From Leptotrichia sp. oral taxon 218 (GTDB taxonomy: Bacteria > Fusobacteriota > Fusobacteriia > Fusobacteriales > Leptotrichiaceae): 64,000 nt of DNA. Below the pieces are notes generated by a model that was not told the DNA's origin, did not search any database, and was given only the letters and a program-made list of their open reading frames with translations. Positions 49,980 to 59,877 of this stretch are shown here, in pieces. Every line of letters begins with the position of its first letter. Position 1 is the first letter of the stretch. Location of the stretch: assembly GCF_018128225.1 (NCBI RefSeq), contig NZ_CP072377.1, forward strand, positions 1 through 64,000. Direction: 5' to 3'. A program made the translations under genes and the position numbers.

Positions 49980-50864
49980 ATGAAAAAAGGTATTGGAAAA
50001 GCACACAGTAAAATTATATTGCTGGGAGAACATTCTGTTGTTTATGGTTATCCTGCGATTGCAGTTCCGCTAAAAAATATTGAAATTGAATGTGAGATTT
50101 TAGAGAGCAAGACAAATTTTTGCTGTAATGAAAATGATACTCTTTCAGTTGCAATTTTTACGGCACTAAAATATTTGAAAAAAGAAAAAGAAAAAATAAA
50201 ATATAGCATAAAATCAGAAATTCCCACAAAAAGAGGAATGGGTTCGTCAGCGGCAGTGAGCATTGCGGCTGTTCGAGCAGTATTTGACTATTTTAATCAA
50301 AAAATCGAAACTGATTTGCTAGAAAAATTGGTAAATGTTGCAGAAACTACAGCACATCAAAATCCAAGTGGACTGGACGCCAAAACTTGTCTGAGTGAAA
50401 AGCCAATAAAATTTATAAAAAATAAAGGATTTTCATATATTGATATAAATTTGGGAGCATATTTAGTTATTGCAGATTCGGGAATTTATGGAAATACAAG
50501 AGAAGCTGTGGAAAAAGTGAGAAATTTGGGAGAAAATGCAAAAGAGCCGTTAAAAAATTTGGGAGAACTTACAGAAAAATTTGAAAGTTTGATAAAAAAT
50601 AAATTTGAAACTGAAAAAGTAAAAAAAATCGGACAAATAATGACAAATGCGAATGACGAATTGAAAAAAATAGGCGTTACAATTGAAAAAACGGAGATGC
50701 TTGTAGAAAAAGCGTTGGAAAATGGAGCAAGTGGTGCAAAAATTTCAGGTGGTGGACTGGGAGGCTGTATTATCGCACTTTGCAAGTCACAAAAAATTGC
50801 AGAAAAAGTAAAAAAAATATTGATTGAAAATGGAGCAATCAATATTTGGATTGAAAAAATTTGA
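49980..50864 (+). CDS. mvaK1: mevalonate kinase
   Basis: This 294-aa GHMP kinase starts at the ATG at 49980; a TTG at 49956 would add a Lys-rich extension. Motif 1 is LLGEHSVVYGYPAIAVPL, motif 2 the phosphate loop PTKRGMGSSAAVSIA, and motif 3 GASGAKISGGGLGGCIIALC. It phosphorylates mevalonate in the mevalonate route to isoprenoids. It is followed by mvaD. mvaK2, hmgS and hmgR are not in the window. Confidence 0.92.
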   Translation: MKKGIGKAHSKIILLGEHSVVYGYPAIAVPLKNIEIECEILESKTNFCCNENDTLSVAIFTALKYLKKEKEKIKYSIKSEIPTKRGMGSSAAVSIAAVRAVFDYFNQKIETDLLEKLVNVAETTAHQNPSGLDAKTCLSEKPIKFIKNKGFSYIDINLGAYLVIADSGIYGNTREAVEKVRNLGENAKEPLKNLGELTEKFESLIKNKFETEKVKKIGQIMTNANDELKKIGVTIEKTEMLVEKALENGASGAKISGGGLGGCIIALCKSQKIAEKVKKILIENGAINIWIEKI

Positions 50865-50916
50865 GAATAAATTTAAAAATAAAAAATAAAAAAATTTAAG
50901 ATGGAGAAAATTTGAG

Positions 50917-51893
50917 ATGGAAAAGGTAAAGTCGTACGCAAATATAGCGATTATAAAATACTGGGGAAAAAAAGATAAACAAAAAATGATACCTGCGACA
51001 AGCAGTATTTCATTGACTTTAAAAGATTTGTATACGGAAACGGAAATTGAATTTGTGGATGAATTTGAAATAAAAAAAGAAATTGAAAAAAATGAAAAGA
51101 AATTTTCTGGAATTAGAGATTTATTTTATTTAAATGGTGAGTTGCAAGATAAAAATCACACTGAAAAAATTAGTAAAGTAGTGGATTTATTTAGAGCAAA
51201 ATCAAATGAAAAAAATAAAAAAGTAAAAATCAAAACGACAAATAATATGCCAACAGCAGCGGGACTTTCTTCAAGTTCAAGTGGATTATCAGCTGTAATA
51301 AAAGCGTGTAACAAGTTATTCAAAAAAATTTATCACAGGAACAGTTAGCACAAATTTCTAAATATGGTTCGGGTTCTTCTGCCAGAAGCTTTTTTGGACC
51401 TGTCGCCGCTTGGGACAAGGATAGTGGAGAAATTTATAAAGTGAAAACTGATTTGAAATTGGCTATGATTGTTTTAGTTTTAAGCAAGAGTAAAAAAGAT
51501 GTGTCAAGTCGGGATGGAATGGAGCGTTGTGTAAAAACTTCGACATATTTTAAAGAGTGGGTAGAACAATCAGAAATTGATTTTGAAAATATGAAAAAGT
51601 ATTTGCAAGATAATGATTTTGAAAAAGTTGGGAAATTAACTGAAGAAAATGCACTAAGAATGCATAAGACGACTGAAACATCAAATCCGCCATTTTCATA
51701 TTTTTTGCAGCAAACTTACGAAGCTATGGAATTTGTTAAAAATTTGAGAGAGAAAAATAACGAAAAATGCTATTTTACAATGGATGCTGGTCCGAATGTA
51801 AAAGTTCTTTGCTTGGAAGAAGATTTGGAGAGATTGGCAGGAATATTTTCTGAAAAATATGAAATAATTATGAGTAAAACTGTTGAATTGTAA
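50917..51893 (+). pseudogene. mvaD: diphosphomevalonate decarboxylase MvaD, single frameshift
   Basis: The first part (50917-51348) has KSYANIAIIKYWGKKDKQ, MIPATSSISLTL and the GHMP loop PTAAGLSSSSSGLSA. The frame breaks at the A7 run 51322-51328. In the -1 frame the sequence continues NLSQEQLAQISKYGSGSSAR, then SFFGPVAAWDKDSG and the C-terminal part to 51893 (RDGMERCVKTSTYFKEW, FTMDAGPNVKVLCLEE). Adding one A gives a protein of about 325 aa, the normal size. It decarboxylates mevalonate-5-PP to isopentenyl-PP. The loss of a single A parallels hemA and ftsK. Confidence 0.85.
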
Positions 51894-51930
51894 TATTTTA
51901 GAGTTATAAATAAAGAAAGGGGAAATTTTT

Positions 51931-54012
51931 TTGGGAATTATAAGAATTTTGGATGAAAGTGTGTCTAATGTCATTGCGGCTGGGGAAGTTGTGGAAAATC
52001 CAGCTTCGATGATTAAAGAGATGATTGAAAATTCTTTGGATGCCAAAGCTACGATGATTAAAATCGAAGTTTTTAAGTCGGGAGTCGATGTCAAAATTAG
52101 TGATAATGGGATTGGAATGGATAAAGATGATACACTTTTATCGGTAGAGCGACATGCCACTTCTAAAATTTTGAAAAAGGAAGATGTGTTTAATTTGACG
52201 ACATACGGATTTCGTGGAGAAGCACTTTCTTCGATTGCAGCTGTTTCAAAGCTGACAATTTTGACAAGGACAAAAGATAGTTCGGTTGGATATAAAATTT
52301 CAAGTTATGGCGGAGTTGTGAGAAATTTTGAAGAAGTTTCAAAAAATGTCGGAACGGAAGTGGAAGTGCGAGATTTATTTTACAACACTCCTGCAAGAAA
52401 AAAATTTTTGAGAAAAACTTCTACGGAATATTCCAAAATTAGAGAAATTGTGCTAAAAGAAGCACTTGCAAATAGCGATGTTTCATTTTCATTGGATTTG
52501 GATGGGAAAAAAATTCTTCGGACAAGTGGAAATGGAATAGAAAATACGATTTTGGAGTTGTTTGGAAAGTCAGTTTTAAAAAATTTAAAAAAATTTGAGT
52601 ATGGATATTTGGGAAATGTGGAAATTTTGAGAAGTACAAAAGATTTTTTGTTCACTTTTGTGAATAATAGATATGTGAAATCGTTGACAATTGAAAGAGC
52701 AATAATAGATGGTTACTATACAAAACTTATGAAAGGAAAATATCCTTTTGCTATAATTTTTTATAATACTGACCCAAAAGAAATTGATGTCAATGTTCAT
52801 CCGTCTAAAAAAATAGTCAAATTTTCCAATGATAAAATCGTTTACAGTGAAATAAAATCAGCTATAGATGACTTTTTTTACTACGCTGACAGAGAAAATT
52901 GGCAACCAAATATTAATTTGATTAAAAAAAATATAAATTTGAACGAGAAAAAAGAAATGAAAGATGATTTATTTTCTGATGAAGTTCCAAAAATTGAAGA
53001 AAACAAATTTTTTAGCCTTGAAACTTTTGATGGGAAAATTCAAACTGAAGAAAAAAATCAAGAAAATCAAAAAAATAAGCGAACAGAAGAATATGAAAAA
53101 AATAAAGAAAATAAAGAAGAAACTGAAATAAAAAAAGAAAATTTAAACAAATTTTTTCAAAATAGTGAAAAATTTGAAAAAATTGAAAAAGATGAAGAAC
53201 ATGAAAAAAAAGATGGAAAAAATGGAAAAGTTGAAAAAAATCAAGAAATTGAAGAAATTAAAAAAATTTTTGAAATAGAAAAAAATTCAAAAATTGGAGA
53301 AAATATAAATTATGATTTAAATAAATTTTCTAAAAAAGATAAAAATAAAAATTTTGAAATTAAAAATAATGAAACTTTGGAAATTAAACAAGAAAAAAAC
53401 TCGAATTATAAAGTTGGGACATTTGAAAAATTTGAAGGAGAAAAAGTTGTCTATGATATTTTAGGACAGATTTTTGACACTTATATTTTGGTTAAAAGAA
53501 ATGATGAACTTGAAATTTATGACCAGCACATAATTCATGAGAGAATTTTGTACGAAGAGTTAAAAGAAAAATTTTATGGAAAAAAAATTGATTCAACTCA
53601 GCTTTTGATTCCAAAAAAAATGGAAGTTACTTCGATTGAAAAAGAAATTATATTTGAAAATATTGAGATTTTTAACAATTTTGGTTTTGAAATTGACGAA
53701 TTTTATGAAAATGAGATTTTAATTCGAGCAGTGCCAGTTTTTGACTTTAGAGAAAGTTGTGAAAATGTTTTTGAAAAATTGTTGAATGATTTGAAAAATG
53801 AAGTTGAAATAAAAGATTTAAGAGAAAAAATTATTATTTCGATGTCTTGCAGAGGTGCAGTAAAAGCTGGACAAAAGTTATCTTTTGACGAGATGCAAAA
53901 TATGGTGAGAAGAATACACGAAGTTGGGAAATACACTTGTCCCCACGGTCGACCAATCATTGTAAAACTTACTAAGAATGATTTGGATAAAATGTTTGGG
54001 AGAAGAAAATAA
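51931..54012 (+). CDS. mutL: DNA mismatch repair protein MutL
   Basis: This 693-aa protein starts with TTG at 51931 after RBS AAAGAAAGGGG. The GHKL ATPase motifs are IAAGEVVENPASMIKEMIEN, SDNGIGMDKDD and YGFRGEALSSIAAVS. A highly charged Lys/Glu/Asn linker spans about 340-500. The C-terminal domain has DQHIIHERILYEE, a fair match to the endonuclease motif DQHA(x)2E(x)4E, with SCRGAVKAG and CPHGRP. mutS is not present in the window. Confidence 0.93.
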   Translation: MGIIRILDESVSNVIAAGEVVENPASMIKEMIENSLDAKATMIKIEVFKSGVDVKISDNGIGMDKDDTLLSVERHATSKILKKEDVFNLTTYGFRGEALSSIAAVSKLTILTRTKDSSVGYKISSYGGVVRNFEEVSKNVGTEVEVRDLFYNTPARKKFLRKTSTEYSKIREIVLKEALANSDVSFSLDLDGKKILRTSGNGIENTILELFGKSVLKNLKKFEYGYLGNVEILRSTKDFLFTFVNNRYVKSLTIERAIIDGYYTKLMKGKYPFAIIFYNTDPKEIDVNVHPSKKIVKFSNDKIVYSEIKSAIDDFFYYADRENWQPNINLIKKNINLNEKKEMKDDLFSDEVPKIEENKFFSLETFDGKIQTEEKNQENQKNKRTEEYEKNKENKEETEIKKENLNKFFQNSEKFEKIEKDEEHEKKDGKNGKVEKNQEIEEIKKIFEIEKNSKIGENINYDLNKFSKKDKNKNFEIKNNETLEIKQEKNSNYKVGTFEKFEGEKVVYDILGQIFDTYILVKRNDELEIYDQHIIHERILYEELKEKFYGKKIDSTQLLIPKKMEVTSIEKEIIFENIEIFNNFGFEIDEFYENEILIRAVPVFDFRESCENVFEKLLNDLKNEVEIKDLREKIIISMSCRGAVKAGQKLSFDEMQNMVRRIHEVGKYTCPHGRPIIVKLTKNDLDKMFGRRK

Positions 54013-54036
54013 AATAATTGACAATGAGGGGAAAAT

Positions 54037-54507
54037 ATGATAAGAATTAATATAGTGTGTGTTGGAAAAATTAAAGAAAAATATATAAAAGATGGAATAG
54101 AAGAATTTTTAAAAAGGTTGTCAAAATATGCAAAATTGGATATAATTGAATTGAGCGAAGAAGATGACAATAAAGGCGTAAAAAATGCCATAGATATTGA
54201 AACAGAAAGAATAATAAATATAATTGAAAAGAAAAATTATTCTTATAATATTTTGCTGGATTTATCTGGAAAGATGCTGACTTCTGTGGAAATGGCACAA
54301 AAAATTGAAAAAATTTCACTCACAAATAGTGAAATTAATTTTATAATCGGTGGCTCGAACGGAGTGGCGGATAAACTTAGAAAAATTGTTGATTTTAGAT
54401 TGGCATTTTCTAATTTTACATTTCCGCATCAATTGATGCGACTTATATTAGTTGAACAAATATATAGATGGATTTCAATAAATAATAATATAAAATATCA
54501 TAAATAG
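54037..54507 (+). CDS. rlmH: 23S rRNA (pseudouridine1915-N3)-methyltransferase RlmH
   Basis: This 156-aa SPOUT methyltransferase has IVCVGKIKEKYIKDGIEEFLKR at the start, INFIIGGSNGVADKLR (SAM knot) and FPHQLMRLILVEQIYRW at the end. The length matches the family (about 155-160). It methylates helix 69 of 23S rRNA. It follows mutL by 24 bp. Confidence 0.95.
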   Translation: MIRINIVCVGKIKEKYIKDGIEEFLKRLSKYAKLDIIELSEEDDNKGVKNAIDIETERIINIIEKKNYSYNILLDLSGKMLTSVEMAQKIEKISLTNSEINFIIGGSNGVADKLRKIVDFRLAFSNFTFPHQLMRLILVEQIYRWISINNNIKYHK

Positions 54508-54518
54508 TGGAGGAAGTT

Positions 54519-54950
54519 ATGTATTCGGCTGGTGAAGAATTTGAGAGATATAACGAAGAAAATGAATTGGAGAGTTTTACTTGTATTGCAAATGTCAATG
54601 CTGACGGCAAGGAATACTTGGTATGTGATGATGAAACTGGAGAAAAAAGAATTTTTTTGTATGACAGTATTGAAGAAGAATTAAAAGATTTGGATGAAGA
54701 TGAGCAGGAGCGGATTTTAGAAATCTGGGACGAGGAATATTATGGCTCTGATAAAGATTATATGTACTGGAATGAAGATTTTGGGGAATATGATAAAGAA
54801 GGAGATTTTGAAGAAAAAATTGATGAAAATGATTTTGGAATACTGGATGGCGAAGACGATGAATTTTTGGAAGTGGATGTTGAAGATGACGACGATGAAG
54901 AAATTGACGAAGATTTGGATGAATTTCTGGATGAATTTTTGGATGAATAA
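54519..54950 (+). CDS. DUF1292-like acidic protein
   Basis: This 143-aa protein starts at the ATG at 54519 after RBS GTGGAGGAAG. The N-terminal part (SFTCIANVNADGKEYLVCDD, EKRIFLYDSIEEE) resembles DUF1292 proteins. The C-terminal third is almost wholly Asp/Glu (DVEDDDDEEIDEDLDEFLDE). Function unknown. The extreme negative charge suggests a binding or buffering role. It is close-packed between rlmH and the next small gene. Confidence 0.7.
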   Translation: MYSAGEEFERYNEENELESFTCIANVNADGKEYLVCDDETGEKRIFLYDSIEEELKDLDEDEQERILEIWDEEYYGSDKDYMYWNEDFGEYDKEGDFEEKIDENDFGILDGEDDEFLEVDVEDDDDEEIDEDLDEFLDEFLDE

Positions 54951-54974
54951 TAAAAAAATTAAAAAGGGAAAATT

Positions 54975-55346
54975 ATGAAAATAAAAATAAAAAGTTTCGA
55001 TAAATTTTCACAAAATTATGAAAAAGAATTTGAGCTTATAAAAGTGACAGATTTGGACAAGAAAAAAGAATATCATTATAGCGATGAATATGGAATTTGT
55101 AAAATTGTTGATAATCACGATTTTATCGAGATTTATCGCCGTGGAGAAATCAATTCAAAGCAAGTGTTTAAAGTTAGTAAGCATACGCCATTTATTTATA
55201 TGACAAAACAATTTCATGCAAAATATAAAATTTTTACAAAAAAATTTGAAAAAGAAACTGACAAAATAATGTTAGAATATGATATAATGGATAATGACAA
55301 TATAATAAATAACATAAAATTAAATATTTATTTTATGAAAAAATAA
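54975..55346 (+). CDS. DUF1934-like beta-barrel protein
   Basis: This 123-aa protein (MKIKIKSFDKFSQNYEKEFE, YRRGEINSKQVFK, YDIMDNDNIINNIKLNIYFM) resembles the DUF1934/YwiB family in length and strand pattern. The role is unknown. RBS AAAAGGGAAAA. It is 24 bp after the DUF1292-like gene. Confidence 0.6.
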   Translation: MKIKIKSFDKFSQNYEKEFELIKVTDLDKKKEYHYSDEYGICKIVDNHDFIEIYRRGEINSKQVFKVSKHTPFIYMTKQFHAKYKIFTKKFEKETDKIMLEYDIMDNDNIINNIKLNIYFMKK

Positions 55347-55391
55347 AAGAAAAACAAAAAAAAGCAAAATAAAATAAAGAAAGGAAAAGTG

Positions 55392-56885
55392 ATGAGTAAT
55401 CAAAAAAATCAAACACCAAATGACAATGGTATAATAAGAGAAAAATTAAAAAAAGTAGCAGAATTAAAAGAGTTGGGGATTGAACCTTATGGAAGAAATT
55501 ACGACAAAGTAAATGATATTGCCGAAATTAATAAATATGATGAAACATGTGACAAAGTATTTAAAACAGCGGGAAGAATTGTAGGATTCAGAAGAATGGG
55601 AAAAAATGGATTTGGAAAATTGCAAGATCCAACTGGACAAATTCAATATTATGTTAAAAAAGAAGAAGTTGGAGAAGACCAATATGAAATTTATAAAAAA
55701 TTGGGACTTGGAGATTTTCTTGGAGTTGAAGGATCGTTATTTAGAACTAAAACTGGAGAATTAACTTTAAGGGTAAAATCTTTTGAAGTTTTATCAAAAA
55801 ATGTAAGACCACTACCAGAAAAATTCCATGGATTAACTAATGTAGAAACTCGTTACAGACAAAGATATGTTGATTTAGTAATGAATAGAGAAGTTATGGA
55901 AACTATGAAAAAAAGATTCCAAGTTATTAGATTTTTTAGAAGCTATTTAGAAAAAAAAGGATTTACGGAAGTTGAAACTCCAATGATGCACCCAATCGCA
56001 GGTGGAGCAACTGCAAGACCATTTGTTACGCACCACAATGCATTAGATATGGAATTATTCTTAAGAATCGCACCTGAATTATACTTAAAAAGATTATTAG
56101 TTGGTGGATTTGAAAAAGTATTTGAAATTAATAGAAGTTTTAGAAATGAAGGAATTTCTGTAAAACATAATCCTGAATTTACAATGATGGAATTGTACCA
56201 AGCGTACGCTGATTTTAATGATATGATGGACTTGACAGAAGACTTAATTTCTAACTTGACTTTCGAGTTACATGGAAAATATGAAATTGAATATGAAGAT
56301 AAAACTATTAATTTAGCTAAACCTTGGAGAAGAGTAACAATGAAAGAAGCTGTAAAAGAATCAACTGGATTTGATTTTGATTCAATTTCAAGTGATGAAG
56401 AAGCTGTTGAAAAAGCGAAAGAATTTGGAATTCCTTTAGAAAAAGATAAAACTTATACAAAATTTGGAATTTTAAATTTATTCTTTGAAGAAAAAGTGGA
56501 AGAAACATTAATTAATCCAACATTCATAACAGAATATCCAAAAGAAATTTCTCCACTTTCAAAAAATCAAAAAGGTGAAACTGAATGGGTTGACAGATTT
56601 GAATTGTTTATTTCTGGAAGGGAATTTGCAAACGCATATTCAGAATTAAATGATCCGCAAGATCAAAAAGAAAGATTTGAAGAACAGGTTAAACTAAAAG
56701 AAGCGGGAGATGACGAAGCTCAAGGAATGGATTTAGATTATATAAGAGCGCTGGAATATGGAATGCCGCCTGCAGGAGGTCTTGGAATAGGAATAGACAG
56801 ACTTGTTATGTTACAGACAAATTCTGCGTCAATTAGAGATGTTATTTTATTTCCGACTCTTAGAAAAGAAGATATTGATTTATAA
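55392..56885 (+). CDS. lysS: lysyl-tRNA synthetase, class II
   Basis: This 497-aa enzyme starts at the ATG at 55392. It has an N-terminal OB-fold anticodon domain ([20 protein letters not shown]) and class II motifs: motif 2 [20 protein letters not shown] and motif 3 [14 protein letters not shown]. It charges tRNA-Lys. It is followed by a strong terminator. Confidence 0.97.
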   Translation: MSNQKNQTPNDNGIIREKLKKVAELKELGIEPYGRNYDKVNDIAEINKYDETCDKVFKTAGRIVGFRRMGKNGFGKLQDPTGQIQYYVKKEEVGEDQYEIYKKLGLGDFLGVEGSLFRTKTGELTLRVKSFEVLSKNVRPLPEKFHGLTNVETRYRQRYVDLVMNREVMETMKKRFQVIRFFRSYLEKKGFTEVETPMMHPIAGGATARPFVTHHNALDMELFLRIAPELYLKRLLVGGFEKVFEINRSFRNEGISVKHNPEFTMMELYQAYADFNDMMDLTEDLISNLTFELHGKYEIEYEDKTINLAKPWRRVTMKEAVKESTGFDFDSISSDEEAVEKAKEFGIPLEKDKTYTKFGILNLFFEEKVEETLINPTFITEYPKEISPLSKNQKGETEWVDRFELFISGREFANAYSELNDPQDQKERFEEQVKLKEAGDDEAQGMDLDYIRALEYGMPPAGGLGIGIDRLVMLQTNSASIRDVILFPTLRKEDIDL

Positions 56886-56923
56886 ATTATTTAATAAAAA
56901 AATATTATTTAATAAAATTTTTT

Positions 56924-56957
56924 CTCACTATATTAATTTTGGATAGTGAGTTTTTTT
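56924..56957 (+). terminator. terminator of the lysS transcript
   Basis: CTCACTAT (56924-56931) pairs perfectly with ATAGTGAG (56943-56950), followed by seven T residues. Confidence 0.9.
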
Positions 56958-56983
56958 ATTTTATTTTTTAAATAAAAATAATT

Positions 56984-57011
56984 TTGAAAATATAAAAAAA
57001 TATTGTATAAT
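56984..57011 (+). promoter_or_regulatory. hslO promoter
   Basis: TTGAAA (56984-56989), 16 bp, TATAAT (57006-57011), 66 bp before the hslO ATG and right after the lysS terminator. Confidence 0.6.
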
Positions 57012-57077
57012 TTACACATAAAACATAAAACATAAAACAAAAACTAAAATAATAAATTAAAACAGAAAGTGGGAAAA

Positions 57078-58025
57078 ATGGGAAAAAAATCAGAATTAAT
57101 AAGAGGGACAAGTAAATGTGCCAGATTTTTTGTCTGTGATACAACACAAGTTGTAAAAGATGCGCAAAGTAAGCATGGACTTGATGCGATTGCAACAGTT
57201 AATTTTGGGAAACTGCTCACTGCTGCGGCTATGATGGGAAAAGATTTGAAAGTGGAAGATGGAGTAGTTTCGGTGGAAATAAGCGGTGATGGAGCTTATG
57301 GAAAAATGGTTGCAACTGCGAATATGAAAGGCCATGTAAAAGGATATGTCGGAAATTCTTCAAATGCTAAACTTATTGACAAAGATGGAAATTTCGTGAG
57401 AGATGAAAAAGGGAGAATTAAACTTATTGGCGATGGAATAATGCAAGTTAGAAAAGATATTGGATTAAAAATGCCTTTTTCTGGAATGGTTGCGCTAGAA
57501 AATCAAGATATAGCAGACATTGTTGCAAGTTATTTTTTACAGTCGGAACAAATAAAGTCAGTTGTTGCACTTGGAGTAAAACTTAACGAAGATGGAAGCG
57601 TGAATCGTGCAGGAGGTTATTTAATTCAGCTTCTTCCTGGTGTAGAAGATACTTTTATAGATAAACTGGAAGATAAACTGAAACAAATCAGAAGTATCAC
57701 AGAGTTATTAAACGGCGGATTTAGTCTTGAAAGAATAGTTGAGCTTTTGTATGAAGATATTTCGGTGTTTGAAGAAACTGAAGATGTTGATGGAAATCAT
57801 AAAAAGAAGTATGTTGAAAATTTTGAAATTTTGGAAAAAAGTGAAATTGAGTATAAATGTAACTGTTCAAGAGAAACATTTTTAAAGGGTTTAATTACTT
57901 TGGGAAAAGAACAAATTGATGAAATCTTTAAAGAGCAAGGGAAAATTGAAGTGGAATGTCATTTTTGTGGGAAAAAACACCAATTTGAAAAAAAGATTTT
58001 GAAGGAGCATTTTAATTTAAAGTAA
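57078..58025 (+). CDS. hslO: redox-regulated chaperone Hsp33
   Basis: This 315-aa protein starts at the ATG at 57078 (RBS AGAAAGTGGG). It contains AQSKHGLDAIATVNFGKLLTAAAMMG, IQLLPGVEDTFIDKLE, and the redox zinc switch CNC (YKCNCSRE) and CHFC (VECHFCGKKH) near the C-terminus. Oxidation releases zinc and activates holdase function. Typical length is about 290. Confidence 0.94.
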   Translation: MGKKSELIRGTSKCARFFVCDTTQVVKDAQSKHGLDAIATVNFGKLLTAAAMMGKDLKVEDGVVSVEISGDGAYGKMVATANMKGHVKGYVGNSSNAKLIDKDGNFVRDEKGRIKLIGDGIMQVRKDIGLKMPFSGMVALENQDIADIVASYFLQSEQIKSVVALGVKLNEDGSVNRAGGYLIQLLPGVEDTFIDKLEDKLKQIRSITELLNGGFSLERIVELLYEDISVFEETEDVDGNHKKKYVENFEILEKSEIEYKCNCSRETFLKGLITLGKEQIDEIFKEQGKIEVECHFCGKKHQFEKKILKEHFNLK

Positions 58026-58142
58026 TTAAAAAAGATTTTTAAAAATAAAAAAAATTCATAAATTAATTTTTAAATTTTTTTCGAAAATAAATATTAAATA
58101 AAAATAAAGTGAAGTAAAGAAAAATAAGTAAAAAAAACAAAA

Positions 58143-58200
58143 TATAATAAAAAAAATAAAATATAATAAAATATAATAAAATATAATAAAATATAATAAA
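58143..58200 (+). repeat. tandem 10-bp repeats carrying TATAAT upstream of ddl
   Basis: The unit ATATAATAAA is repeated four times at 58161-58200, with one more TATAAT at 58143. Each unit carries a perfect -10-like TATAAT. The tract ends about 20 bp before the ddl ATG and just upstream of its RBS AAAGAAAGGA. Copy-number change could alter transcription. Confidence 0.75.
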
Positions 58201-58219
58201 AAAAGAAAGGATTTAAAAA

Positions 58220-59146
58220 ATGAGTAAAATAAGAGTTGGAGTAATAAGAGGAGGAGTTTCGACAGAAAGAGAAATTTCATTGAAAACTGGAAGTGAAATT
58301 GTAGCAAATTTGAATAGGGACAAATATGAAGTGTTTGATATTGTAATTGACAAGGAAAATGAGGTTTTTGAAAAAGTGAAAGATTTAAACCTTGATTTTG
58401 TATATATCGCTCTACACGGAGTTTTCGGAGAAGATGGAAGAATACAGGCCATTTTACAAAGTCTTGGAGTGGCTTATAGTGGGCCTGGTGTAATGTCAAG
58501 TGCAGTTTGTATGGATAAGGAATTTTCTAAAAGAATTGTTGCAGGATATGGAGTTAGAATTGCAAAATGGATAAGTGTGCGTCGTGGAGAAACTGCGAAT
58601 TTCGATGAAATAAAAGAAAAATTGGGAGATAAAGTTGTTGTAAAACCAAATAGTGGAGGTTCAAGCATCGGAGTAAGCTTTGTTTCTAATCAAGAAGAAC
58701 TTGAAGCTGGGTTAGATTTGGTGTTTAGCATGGATAAAGAAGCTCTTATTGAAGAAGTTTTGACTGGAGTTGAAATTAGTGTTCCTGTGATTGACGGGAA
58801 AGTTTTTCCAACTATAAGAATCGAAGCACTTGCAGGAGATTATTTTGACTTTGAATCTAAATATGCAAAAGGTGGGGCAAAAGAATATGTCTATGAATTT
58901 AGTGAAAAAGTTCAAAATGAAATAAATAAATTTGCAAAAGATAGCTATTATGGATTAAAATGTGAAGGATTTTCAAGAATAGATTTTATGGTAGTAAATG
59001 AAGACACGCCTTATTTTATGGAAGTAAATACATTGCCAGGAATGACTGCTGCAAGTTTACTTCCTAAAAGTACAGCATCTCTAGGTTATAATTACGAACA
59101 GACATTGGATTTATTAATAAATTCTTCGATTGATGTAGAGAGATAA
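58220..59146 (+). CDS. ddl: D-alanine--D-alanine ligase
   Basis: This 308-aa ATP-grasp ligase has IRGGVSTEREISLKTGSEI, ALHGVFGEDGRIQA, VVKPNSGGSSIGVSFV, EEVLTGVEISVPVIDGK and the metal site GFSRIDFMVVNEDTPYFMEVNTLPGMT (read across about 243-269). It makes the D-Ala-D-Ala dipeptide for peptidoglycan. The active-site loop does not show the D-lactate variant pattern that I would associate with vancomycin resistance. Confidence 0.95.
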   Translation: MSKIRVGVIRGGVSTEREISLKTGSEIVANLNRDKYEVFDIVIDKENEVFEKVKDLNLDFVYIALHGVFGEDGRIQAILQSLGVAYSGPGVMSSAVCMDKEFSKRIVAGYGVRIAKWISVRRGETANFDEIKEKLGDKVVVKPNSGGSSIGVSFVSNQEELEAGLDLVFSMDKEALIEEVLTGVEISVPVIDGKVFPTIRIEALAGDYFDFESKYAKGGAKEYVYEFSEKVQNEINKFAKDSYYGLKCEGFSRIDFMVVNEDTPYFMEVNTLPGMTAASLLPKSTASLGYNYEQTLDLLINSSIDVER

Positions 59147-59183
59147 AATAAAAAATAAATAAAAAGGAGTTAAATTTTAAATT

Positions 59184-59849
59184 ATGATTGGAATTATTGG
59201 AGCTGTCGATGAAGAAGCGGATGAAATAAAAAAAGAAATTAAAGATATAAAAGAAGAAGTGATAAGTGGAATTTCTTTTTTCCGTGGAAAATTTAATCAA
59301 AAAGAAGTCGTTTTTGTTCAGTCAGGAATCGGAAAAGTTAATGCGGCGATTACTGCGACGCTGTTAATAGAAAAATTTGATGTAAAAACTGTTATTTTTT
59401 CGGGAGTTGCAGGTTCGTTAAGTAAAGATTTGAAAGTTGGAGATGTTGTTGCGGGAGTTGATGTTGTTCAGCACGATGTCGATGCTACAGCGTTTGGCTA
59501 TAAAATGGGACAGATTCCACAGATGAAACAGTGGGCTTTTGAGTCGGATAAAAATCTTTTGGAAAAAGTTCAAAATATAAGTCATAAAGTTGTGTTGGGA
59601 AGAATTTTGACAGGGGATCAGTTTGTCAGTAAAAAAGATGTGAAAATAAAACTGGGAGAAGATTTTTCGGCACTTTGTGTGGATATGGAAAGTGGTGCTG
59701 TGGCACAAGTTTGTAGCCGTTTAAATGTAAAATTCTTAATAATTCGTTCTATTTCCGATAGCATTACTGATGAATCAGATATGGAATACAATAGTTTTGT
59801 AAAATTGGCAGCAAAAAATTCAAAAGAAATTTTGAAAGAAATAATATAA
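59184..59849 (+). CDS. mtnN: 5'-methylthioadenosine/S-adenosylhomocysteine nucleosidase
   Basis: This 221-aa Pfs-family enzyme has IGIIGAVDEEADEIK, VVFVQSGIGKVNAAITA and VDMESGAVAQVC with the catalytic Glu (MES), then IRSISDSITDES. It hydrolyses MTA and SAH to adenine plus thioribose or S-ribosylhomocysteine. The frame is intact. Confidence 0.95.
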   Translation: MIGIIGAVDEEADEIKKEIKDIKEEVISGISFFRGKFNQKEVVFVQSGIGKVNAAITATLLIEKFDVKTVIFSGVAGSLSKDLKVGDVVAGVDVVQHDVDATAFGYKMGQIPQMKQWAFESDKNLLEKVQNISHKVVLGRILTGDQFVSKKDVKIKLGEDFSALCVDMESGAVAQVCSRLNVKFLIIRSISDSITDESDMEYNSFVKLAAKNSKEILKEII

Positions 59850-59877
59850 AAATTTATGGAATATTTTAGGAGGAGTA

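Noticed and set aside
58143-58200. CRISPR or origin-type iterons in the ATATAATAAA repeats
   Set aside because: The units are 10 bp with no spacers, and no replication or Cas gene is nearby.
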